NCBI GenBank assembly: GCA_020736575.1
Contig: JAGPYM010000011.1
Span: 558,001 to 622,000, forward strand
DNA from: Thelonectria olida
Taxonomy: Eukaryota; Ascomycota; Sordariomycetes; Hypocreales; Nectriaceae
Length of the DNA: 64,000 nucleotides
Direction of reading: 5' to 3'
A model generated the notes under the pieces. The model was not told the origin of the DNA. It ran no database searches and worked only from the letters and a program-made list of their open reading frames with translations. Of the stretch, positions 55,404 to 64,000 are shown piece by piece. Position numbers and translations under genes: made by a program. Each line of letters begins with the position of its first letter. The stretch's first letter is position 1.

Positions 55404-56204
55404 TGTCGCTTATTTCCGAGACGTCACTACCTCTGAACCTTTGGTTTCTTGTGTTCCAACTTCAAAAGAACAGAGAAGAGTTAGAAAGAAACCCTCAAGA
55501 GGAAGCTTTCTTCGGCGACGAGGCGCAGTTAATGTCCACAAGCCAAACGCTAACGGCAGCGTGCAGGATCCAACGTCAGACGGCTCACGTGATGCTTGTG
55601 AATCAAGTCTTCGAACGAGTTGGCGAGGATGGTTTCGTCGTCAATCGTTTGTGGTTGTGTAGGAGATAGGTTGGGAATCACCCGATGTTGAAAAGGGAGA
55701 CTTTCGCCAGCAACGCGACGTGTTGAAAGTTTCTTTATTGCTCCTCTGCCTAATCAATCAGAAGCCCGAGATTTGATATTGTGGAACAAGTACGAGAACA
55801 ACGCTCCCACGCTTGGTGGACGATACCCCGCGGCTCGTCGATGGCACATCCGGAGCCACCAAGCTAACGACTCATGGGCCAGTGGGATGAGGTGCTGGAG
55901 AGGGGGAGAAGCAGTGAGATGCGGAGTTTTGGAAACTGACGCCAGCGATGCGTTGGCGCGCTATCCTCCAGAAACTTGGAAGCCGGTACGAAGCATGTAG
56001 GGTACGTAAGGTTAATACGGCCTGCAGAGAGAGGGGGGGACCCTTTGGGTTGGGTAGGCATTAACTAGTTACTATATTATTATTAATATTACACATGGTA
56101 GAGGTTCGTTGTTCGTGGGCGAAGGCATCGAGACATGAGAAGGGTAGACGGAGGAGAGGGAGAAGATCTTGAGGCTTTGAAGATCAACCCAGTATTGACC
56201 TCCA
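55404..56204. other. Intergenic region between two minus-strand genes
   Basis: The first few hundred bases should be the nucleotidase-like gene's promoter. A small AT-rich patch lies near 56070-56095. No gene. Confidence 0.4.
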
Positions 56205-57011
56205 TCACTCCAAAATCTCCAACTCCTCAGGCAACGCCCTCTCCTCAATCCACGCCGTAACACTCTCTGCAAACAGCTCGGGCTTCTGCAGGTTCCACGT
56301 ATGCACCGCCCCCCTCACCACGGCTCCCAAAGACCCCTCGACGGGCATCTCCCTCCCCATTCTCCTCACCGCCTCGACGTCGTCAACCCTTCCCGCCGCT
56401 ATCGACAGCGTCCGCACCGGCAGCGTCCGCACGTCCTCCCAGCTCAGCTCCAGCAGCCCCATGTCCACCGCCCGGATCACCTCCCACCGACGGTTCCGCC
56501 GCATCTCGCCCAGCAGCTCCTCGTGCGGGAGCATCCCTCTGCTTGATGCCACTTTGGAGTACAGCCAGACGGGCACCGCGTCCAGCAGGAACCACATCAG
56601 GTAGTACGTGAGGCTCGGGTGGCCCACGACCCACGCCCACTGCCGCTCCATGGGATGGCCCGCGGTGACAACGGCTGAGCGCACCAGCTCGGGGTGTCGC
56701 TGGCTGAGGCGCAACGTGACAAAGGCGCCCATGGAGAGCCCGACGACGTGCGCGTGGCCGTCTTTCGCGTGGTTCTTGATGAGGCGGGCGACGCGATCGG
56801 CCGAGGAGAAGAGATCGGCGGGGAGGACGTCTCGCGAGTTTGAGTGGCCGCTTATATCGGGGGCGAGGATGTGGTAGTCTGACAGGTGAATCATGACATA
56901 GGCCCACTCGAGGTGAGAGTTGAGGAGGCCGTGAAGCAGGACGATGGTGGTAGGTTTGTCTTCGTTGAGGCTGACGAAGAACAGCTCTGAGTCGGGCTCT
57001 GGAGTCGCCAT
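56205..57011 (-). CDS. Alpha/beta-hydrolase fold protein
   Basis: Single-exon gene of 268 residues from the ATG at 57011 (MATPEPDSELFFVSLNED). The frame extends 21 codons upstream, but that sequence does not look like a domain. Alpha/beta hydrolase hallmarks are present: VLLHGLLNSHLEW (oxyanion region), the nucleophile elbow VVGLSMGAFV (Ser about 93), a candidate Asp in AAGRVDDVEA and a candidate His in RGAVHTWN. The fold covers esterases, lipases, epoxide hydrolases and others; no specific substrate can be read. It has no signal peptide, so it is probably intracellular. Confidence 0.82.
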   Translation of the reverse strand: MATPEPDSELFFVSLNEDKPTTIVLLHGLLNSHLEWAYVMIHLSDYHILAPDISGHSNSRDVLPADLFSSADRVARLIKNHAKDGHAHVVGLSMGAFVTLRLSQRHPELVRSAVVTAGHPMERQWAWVVGHPSLTYYLMWFLLDAVPVWLYSKVASSRGMLPHEELLGEMRRNRRWEVIRAVDMGLLELSWEDVRTLPVRTLSIAAGRVDDVEAVRRMGREMPVEGSLGAVVRGAVHTWNLQKPELFAESVTAWIEERALPEELEILE

Positions 57012-60000
57012 GGCTGGAAAGTTGATGCTATTCACAAATGTTTGAGGCGTGCAGAACGAAGAAGCGACATTCAATCCGAGGATACGAAATTACATGGATA
57101 TCTCTACATATATTTACTACACCGACATGAACACGTTTGCGAGCTACGAGGGCAGCAAACACGTCTTGGAAGAATCATATCATGACACCACAGAGGCACC
57201 CAGATGGGCAGTTCGTGGCAGCATTTTGGCACGCCACCTTCCAGCCGTAGCTTGAGGCTAGGAGGGTTTGTGTGCTGACATCAGGGCATTTAATCGTAGA
57301 TCTCTGAGATGCAAGATTAGGCTCATGAAATGCTTGTTTATGACAAGGCCATGCCTGGATCTCAGATGAGATGAAGGAAGATGATTGTTATGATCACAAG
57401 ATGGCAATAGAGTCGCACATTACGTCTGATCACAACATCTTCGACGCATCTAGCTTCGGCTCCCATATACTCCGAAGCTGCCATACGCTTGGGCTTGCGC
57501 TCATTTATTAACCTCGATAAGCATAACCAGCAATGCAACAAAGTTCGCCGTGTGCCAAGTAGTAAGTGTCCCGCAAGCATCCCCCTCGCATCAATCTCGC
57601 ATCTCATCACAACCCCCGCCCAAGCCTCAAGGCCGAGATTGAAGGCCAAGCCTTATCCCGAGCACCTAAGCCCAAAGCGCTCAACTGGCCGTTTGACTTG
57701 TGATGGCCTCCTCGCTTACTTCGCACGCTTGGAAGAAGGGGTCTTGGACAAGGCCCAGGCCCAGACCGCTATCCAGACATCAATGCCAACTAGCAGAAAC
57801 CGGTATCCTAAGCAGCCGTGTGCCCTACTGCGAGGCTAGAGGCTCGAGTAACATTTCGGATTTCATCCGCGTATCGTAGCGACGATCACACAAGAGCAGT
57901 TTGTGGCTTGAAGACCCGGGACGATGGCGGCCTTCAACGTTGTCGCGTGCGTTGCAGGGATCGTTTCAGCAATTCTGAATACCACTCTACCATCAGCCAC
58001 GCGACCGAATTTGTCTCAACAATTCATCAGTGCCTTAGTTTTTATTCTTTTTGCCCCGGCGAGACGCTGCTGTGAACGGATGTCATGATTGCCGTGCAAC
58101 CAAGAGTATCACCATGTACGGACCGTCGCAGAGCCGCTGACCAGAAATTCTCGTGACAGCGCAGTGACAAGGCCGTGTTTCGCGTCCAGGCAAGGAGAGC
58201 GTCTGTCAGCGATTGCAAAGCGCTGCACTCAGATCTCATCAGGCGAAAATGCGGGTGACAGAAAAAATTGAGCAATCCTTCGACGTAGGGGACGGAATGG
58301 GAAACATGCAACATTTGGCAGAATGAAGCCATCACCAAGAGACTGTGGGCTGACGGCGTCAACGGGACCCTGGATTGAACTGCGGCGCGGGCACCAATGG
58401 AAGAATCAGTGAGGGGTCTTTAGTGGACGGAAAAGGCCTGAAGCAAGGAATCGGCGTTAGCCGGGCGACCCCTGGTCTAGATGCAGCGGGTGGACGGGTG
58501 GCAAGGGGGAGGGGGAGGGGAAGGCAGAGGAGGCCGCTGAAGACGGTCGTGAGTCGTGACGAGGACGAGGGAGGGTGACCCCTGGAACTCCCCGGCGGTG
58601 GTGGATGCAAGACGGTTGGGCTGACCAATGGAAGGTTCCATTGTGCGGTTGTGCTGTGTTGTGCTGTACTGTGGTTGTGTATCTAGAGCATCGAGTTGGC
58701 ATTTCGACTTACACAGCAGCACGGGCAGATCGAATTCCTTCCCGTCTTCCATCTCAACAATAACAAGACTAACAATACAGATCAAAAACTAGCAGTTAAA
58801 GTTCTCTCCTCCTGCAGTAGTAGCCCACTCCTTCTCATCGGCCTCTTCCCATTACTCGCCCTCTTCGCCTCCCCTTGTCCCAACCTGAAACCAGACCATC
58901 CATTCACATCCATCCACATCCAACCCCCCCCCAGTCAGCCCTCTTCCACTGTCCAGTCTTCTGAGCCTTCCACTGCTTCTCCCTCGGCCAACCAATCCCC
59001 TTCCACTTGCGCGTCGGCTTTCACGAACCGATCTGATACACCAAGCCTTGGCTTTTGTCGCCGCCCCTTACATTGCCGTCTTCCGGCTGGTTTTCTTCAG
59101 CCACCTCCGTCGTAGCCCATAGGGCCGAGACAACGCTTGTCTGACTACTCATCTGAGTCTAGAGTCTTCTTGTCAGTGACATCTCGGTGCCTTCACCTTC
59201 CGGAGACTGCACAAGTGTCATCCCAGTGTTTGAGAGAATGGCATCGAGACATGACATCAGACTTGGCCTGTTCCGCGCCTAAACGCCTCCGTCAAACAAC
59301 GAAAATCCCTTCCTCTCGCCCCCCTTCGACCAACCAGATGGCTGCAAGCTGCCTCCAGAGAATGCATCAAAGCTCCTGTTGCCTCTCAAGGATCACCAGC
59401 ATCAACCGTCCCACCCCGGCGCTTGTTTGACTCTTCTGCAGTGCCGTGCCTGTGGCTCATCGCCCATGTGCCCACTGCCGACCAAGCCGAGAGACGTCTC
59501 CTCAAACCCCGGTCCCCAAACCAGGCCACTTTGGACACTCTCCTCCGTCACATCGTCAGTTTGATCCGACGATGCCATCCCCAAAACCTCAAACCCCCCG
59601 GTCTCTCTGCCCTTTGCCCAGGAACTCTAACGCTCTCACCGTTCAAGCCCAGTCCACTTGAAGAACCCCCCTTGCCCATTCCCACCGCACCTTCTCTCTC
59701 GAGCTCTTCTTCTTTTTCCAGGCGTCCACCGCATACCGTTGATTAATCTCGCCTGGCAAAGCGAGACCCCCGTCCTGCTCTCTTCGGTTTGCCTGCTCTA
59801 TTTTGTCCGTCCGGCTTGGTTCTGGTACGATCTCAATACGATACCCACCTGTTCGCCGCATCAGTTGAGTGGGCTGGTCCCCTCTGTTCCCTTCTCTCTC
59901 TCGCCTTGACTCCCCGTCTTGGACGATTTTCCGTATATCCATTTCTACGAGCTGGTTGAAAACTCGATTCTTTTAATATCTCGCTCCCCCAGTCTTTTCG

Positions 60001-60398
60001 GAGGGTTCCAGTTTTTGATCGCCTCTCTCTTTTCCAACGACAGAGTCGGTGGTTTCCGAATCCCTTCCTTTTTCAACATCTTTTGATACCCCCACACGGA
60101 CGAAAGTGAGCATCTAGATGACGAGCTGATCTCGCCTGCAACCTCACATTTACGGCCTTTTTTCGATTCCCGAGTACCAAGTACAATTCAATTACTTCAA
60201 CTTACCGCCGGACGGGATTCTCATTTTATTAGTCGACTGGAAGATTTTGGGAGATTTTGGGAGTTACGACAAGACAGCATCTTACGCTCAGGCACTTTGC
60301 ATCAACCACCTGAAACCTGATACCGTTGAAATAAAGAAGGAAGGATATTTTGGAGTTATCACACCGGAAACTTCGTCAAAGAGGAGGATATCTTCACC
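57012..60398. other. 3.4-kb intergenic region ending in a long pyrimidine-rich leader
   Basis: No supported gene. From about 58790 to 60400 the plus strand is unusually rich in C and T and carries many short frames made only of Ser/Pro/Leu codons, which look like artefacts of composition. This fits an extended promoter plus 5' UTR of the gene at 60399. The first half is ordinary and carries the hydrolase promoter. Confidence 0.5.
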
Positions 60399-61407
60399 AT
60401 GGCTCCGGCCGCCGCTTTCGCTCTCGCAGCCTCCCTCTTTGCCGCCTCTGCATCTGCCTCGCTTCACTCGGGCGCCATCGTCATGCGCGCCGAAGACGTC
60501 CTGCACCGCCCCTACGCCTCGTCACTTCTTCACGTTCGCGACGATGACGACACCAACTCGACATCCGGCGCCAACGGATCGCTGAACATGACGGCGTGGG
60601 AGTCCACGACGAATTCCGCCTGCACCTCGGCTCTCAGCATTCTCACGCAGAGCACCAATCCCTCAGGCGCGTGCGTGTGCTATAACCTTCCCTCGCTGGA
60701 CACAGATACGGGCGTCTTCGAGGCTGATCTGCGCTTGTACACTGTCTCCGACCCCCGCGGCGACTTCGCAGGCATCGCGCCCGAGGACGTCACCGTTTCG
60801 CTGTCGTACAACGGCGCGAGCGTCATGCCCGTGAACCCAAGCAACGTGTCGGGCGCAGGTATGATCGGCTCCGTTGCCAGCATCGTGAAGCGCTCGTCGC
60901 CAAGTCTGTTGCAGACGTACATGTTTATCGGCCAGATCGACAAGGACAAGATGAAGAGCAATATGTCCATGTAAGTCCTCCCGCACAGATACCCTCACTC
61001 CGGATCTCGTCAACTAACGTATACAAAGGGCCTCATTTGAAGTCATCCTCATGCCCACGCTCACGCTCACGGGCCGCAACAGCAGCGGCGCCAAAGTGCA
61101 AACCAACGTGTCCATCAACGAAGCGTCCTTCTTGACGGGCGTCTTCTCGCAAGAAGTCGTGCTCTCCGACTTTGGCGCGGCGCAAGCGGCCGTCGACGCT
61201 CAAACGACTGGTCTCAACAACGGCACCGTGGCCTTTGTGCTGCCGGGCGTGCAGTTGATGGTGTACCCGATCGGCCTGATCATCACGAGCGTGTGGCTCC
61301 TGATCGGCGTCGTGGCGTACGGCTTCGGCACGTACGAGCGCTTCCAGTACGCCGAGATGTACAAGCGGAGACAGGCTGTTTCCATGCCGCGCGGAAACAG
61401 AATATGA
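60399..61407 (+). CDS. Secretory-pathway membrane protein, fungal orphan
   Basis: Exons 60399-60970 and 61029-61407 (58-bp intron) give 316 residues. A signal peptide (about 1-22, AAAFALAASLFAASASAS) is followed by a lumenal or extracellular region with several N-glycosylation sites (NST, NGS, NMT, NVS, NSS) and three Cys (C76, C93, C95 in ACTSAL and CVCYN). One membrane segment (about 275-300, MVYPIGLIITSVWLLIGVVAYGF) is followed by a short cytosolic tail with basic residues (YKRRQAV). The layout is type I single-pass. I recognise this as a conserved ascomycete hypothetical, without known function. The very long CT-rich leader suggests substantial expression or upstream control. Confidence 0.78.
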
Positions 61408-62168
61408 GTTTTCTTGCATGACATTTCGGTTCACTAAAAGCGTTGGTTACGGGTTGAAGAGCGACGGGAGATAATGGAGGGGGAGTGTTCTAAAGATCTA
61501 ATCTGGTAATGGGGAGAAGATACCGAATCATTTATTTTTCAGCGAAGCGTTGATACCTTCTTACTATTCTTTGTTTTATTCCTACGATATCTTCTCTAGT
61601 ACGCCACTTTATTCTTACGGCACTCCATGTCATTAGACGACATCTGGCCCTCCGAGGGTTTTAGACAGCATACCACCAATACCATCTTTCTTTCATAGAC
61701 ACAATAAATAAACAACATGAATCAAATAATCTACTCTATTCTTTATTGAAGTGTGTGCCGGTTGAATGGCCAATGAGGAGGTTGTCCCGGCTCACATGAG
61801 CCTGACACAACTCATGGCGTGGTATCAGCGACAGGTGAAACATGAATCGGATGTTGTGTGAGAAACCCGGCAACTCATATAGCCGGTCTTGGAGCATGAT
61901 GAAACCAAGTGCAATCGCATGGAATCGTGAATTCAAGTCTGGTATCATAGTAACGTCTAGCGAGTCTGTGCAAGGAAAACGAGTGACAAAAGAAATGATC
62001 AGGAAAGGATGTGAACCACTCCTAGCAGTCCAGAGAACAAAGACCAATAAACAACAACCCTCTTATGCCATCTCAAACTGTCATAAACTGTGCGCCAAAC
62101 AACCTCTTCCAACTCCATCATCGGAAATGTGACAACTCCGGCCATGAGTCTTCCGGCTCTTATCTTCT
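61408..62168. other. 3' regions of two convergent genes
   Basis: AT-richer sequence around 61540-61740. No gene is supported. Confidence 0.45.
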
Positions 62169-63740
62169 CTAGTTGGTGTTCCTCACTCGTTCAGCCTCCC
62201 TCCATCGACCCTTAGCCCAGAGGAGACACTCTGTAAACACCATATACCAGCCCGTTACCATCCAAAAAGAAATAATGATGCCCAGTCCTCCCATCAGACG
62301 AGCGTCTACCACGCGCTGGGTAAGGGTCGCGCGCATGCCATCATTCATCATGAGCCAGCCGTAAATGGGAATAAGCTGCTGAGAGTCCAGGCTCATCTTG
62401 CTCAGCTGTCGGGTTTGAGGGCCTTCCCTCTCGCGCTTGCTTTCGGCAATAGTCTCGGCCATTCGCCAAGCAACCTTGTTGTTGATCTTCTCCCATGTTG
62501 CCTCCAAGGCAGCGGCTCTGGCAGATTCGCCCATCTTGGCACGGAGGGCATAATCCTGCCCCAGCTTCATGGCCTTAGAAACAAAGCCGTCGAGGTCGCT
62601 GGGGGGCACAAGAAACCCGTTGCCTCCATGGCTAACAATATCGGAGGGGCCGCCCTCGTTGCGGGCAATGACAGGAACGCCGCTCGCCATCGACTCGAGA
62701 ACCACCAGGCCAAACGTCTCTGTGATGGAACAGTGCAAGAATACGTCGCCACTGGCATAGGCCGTGGCAAGATCCTCTCCAACCTTGAAGCCCGCAAATA
62801 TCACTTTGCCTTTCTCTCTGAGAGGGTCGAACATTTCTTGAACCTCACGCTCAACGTCGGCATTGCGGTTGCCTCCAACGATGTAAAGCTTGAAGTTCAG
62901 GCCCCTGGCATCGAGCTCCTTAGCAGCCTTGGCGAGGAAATCAAAGCCCTTCTCGCCTGCAATTCGAGAAACAGTCACGAATATAATCTCTCCGTTCCGT
63001 GCCAACTCTTTTCGGAGGTCTTCGCTTCGTCTCGTCGGGTTAAACATGTCGGTATTTACGCCACGGGTCAGAACCTCAAGCTTCTCCTCCTGAACCTTTT
63101 GGCCAATCAAGTATCGCTTCACGAATGTCGATGGGTAGAAGATCGTCTTGACCGAAGCGTGTCGGAAAAGATAGCTTTGAACAGTTGCGAAAGCGAATAC
63201 GGCCACATTGCTCAGGGGGGCAGGGAACAAGATGTTGCAGTAGCCAGCTAGGTCGGTCTGAAAGTTGCAGATTATCGGAATTTGGTTCTCCTTGGGCTGT
63301 TGTCGCAACTGGAGCATGACCTGGAAGCCCAGGCTAGCAGGAGAAGCGAGATAGATCAGATCCGGCGGGCAGTCGTCGCCAAACGTTCGTGAGTAGATGG
63401 TTGAGTTCCGGACAGGGTACACAATCGACAGTTCGGGATTGAAGGGAAGAGGATAGCCGGTAACGCGAATTTCAGGCTGCTTATCGGCGGGGGACATTAA
63501 TGGTGATGGAGGAGGCGTGAATGTGTTGTGCTCGGTGTGGTTATGGGGGGCGACAACAGCAACTTGGGCACCGTTGGAGCGAAGATGGTTGACGAGCATC
63601 AGGGTTGTGCGACTGACGCCGTTGACCGGACCGAAAGACTCAGTGCATAGAAGAATGCGCTTGCCCTTGAGGGCGTTAGGGAACTGGGACAAGTCATGGC
63701 TGATGGAGGGCAAGCTGCCCTGGGCCTGTTTGGCAACCAT
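62169..63740 (-). CDS. GT4-family glycosyltransferase, probable membrane-bound
   Basis: Single-exon gene of 523 residues from the ATG at 63740 (MVAKQAQGSLPSISHDL), chosen for its strong context (CCACCATGG); the frame is open to an ATG at 63800. The N-terminal half has a GT-B Rossmann start (KRILLCTESFGPVNGVSRTT). The C-terminal half has VSRIAGEKGFDFL, the donor-site block SITETFGLVVLESMASG with the E-x7-E pair, and NEGGPSDIV. One or two hydrophobic segments lie near the C-terminus (about 485-515, GGLGIIISFWMVTGWYMVF). Family members are retaining sugar-nucleotide transferases, often mannosyl or glucosyl. The fungal relatives are annotated as GDP-mannose-dependent or sulfoquinovosyl-like transferases, but donor and acceptor cannot be read here. 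Confidence 0.88.
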   Translation of the reverse strand: MVAKQAQGSLPSISHDLSQFPNALKGKRILLCTESFGPVNGVSRTTLMLVNHLRSNGAQVAVVAPHNHTEHNTFTPPPSPLMSPADKQPEIRVTGYPLPFNPELSIVYPVRNSTIYSRTFGDDCPPDLIYLASPASLGFQVMLQLRQQPKENQIPIICNFQTDLAGYCNILFPAPLSNVAVFAFATVQSYLFRHASVKTIFYPSTFVKRYLIGQKVQEEKLEVLTRGVNTDMFNPTRRSEDLRKELARNGEIIFVTVSRIAGEKGFDFLAKAAKELDARGLNFKLYIVGGNRNADVEREVQEMFDPLREKGKVIFAGFKVGEDLATAYASGDVFLHCSITETFGLVVLESMASGVPVIARNEGGPSDIVSHGGNGFLVPPSDLDGFVSKAMKLGQDYALRAKMGESARAAALEATWEKINNKVAWRMAETIAESKREREGPQTRQLSKMSLDSQQLIPIYGWLMMNDGMRATLTQRVVDARLMGGLGIIISFWMVTGWYMVFTECLLWAKGRWREAERVRNTN

Positions 63741-64000
63741 GGTGGTGGTGATGATCAGAGAGGGATAAGACGAGGTTGTCCACCAAATCAAGGGACGCAT
63801 CTAAAGCAACCCTGAGATGAGGGAGTGGCCTCTTTTCTTTGTTTAGACATTGCCACGACAGATCGGGAAGCAGAAAAAGCCTCCCACGTGGTTGAACCCA
63901 AGGGCAGCGGAATGGACAACTCCATTTTAGGGACGGCACATGGACAGTGAGTTTCCCACAGCAAGGCTGCAATAAACGCCAGCGTAACCACCACGAGGAG
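63741..64000. other. Upstream region of the glycosyltransferase gene
   Basis: Nothing recognised; likely promoter and leader of the minus-strand gene. Confidence 0.4.

Noticed and set aside
62415..63251. Plus-strand frame of 278 codons opposite the glycosyltransferase
   Set aside because: It is the antisense shadow of conserved GT4 sequence.

Overview
This is a window of nuclear DNA from a filamentous ascomycete, most likely a Sordariomycete and perhaps Hypocreales. The evidence is short introns (mostly 45-120 bp) with GTRNGT donors and CTNAC-type branch points, pyrimidine-rich leaders, fungal-only families (Flc/TRP-like channel, APSES factor, CE5 cutinase, GH75 chitosanase, HET domain, a 'Fta1' kinetochore subunit), a Mutator-like transposon, and stop codons that look like C-to-T decay. 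The clade is an inference. I placed splice sites by eye, checking phase and family conservation.

Layout. 1-6.1 kb holds a truncated Flc/TRP-like membrane protein (-), a GPI-anchored CE5 esterase (+), a GNAT acetyltransferase (+) and a LYR-motif protein (-). The last two overlap tail to tail. 7.2-9.9 kb is a complete GMP synthase (-) split by 17 introns, far more than any other gene here. 9.96-12.9 kb is an apparently intact Mutator-like element with identical 106-bp terminal inverted repeats and a 9-bp target duplication, inserted about 100 bp upstream of the GMP synthase start codon. 13.3-15.5 kb is a decayed gene that carried a Ulp1-like peptidase domain.

17-26 kb is a housekeeping block: MBP1-type APSES/ankyrin factor (+), PEP7/Vac1 FYVE protein (-), MET8 siroheme synthase (+) and an aldo-keto reductase (-). 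27.9-33.7 kb has a 1145-residue orphan with a HicA-like tail (-), divergent from a CENP-L/Fta1-like gene (+). 36-41 kb has a single-pass membrane protein with two Cys modules and polyQ, and a Rossmann protein.

42.7-48.4 kb resembles a fungal allorecognition or conflict neighbourhood: a truncated HET domain, a trypsin-fold peptidase-like protein with a visible His/Asp/Ser pattern, and two orphan transmembrane proteins. 48.6-64 kb returns to ordinary genes: SDR, GH75 chitosanase, 5'-nucleotidase-family phosphoesterase, alpha/beta hydrolase, a secreted-type membrane protein and a GT4 glycosyltransferase.

There is no operon logic, as expected of a eukaryote. The genes serve separate routes: GMP synthesis, G1/S transcription, endosome fusion, siroheme and so sulfate assimilation, wall and chitosan turnover, and kinetochore function. 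The strongest items for follow-up are the intron-saturated GMP synthase with a young transposon in its promoter, the HET/trypsin-like block, and the HicA-like tail.
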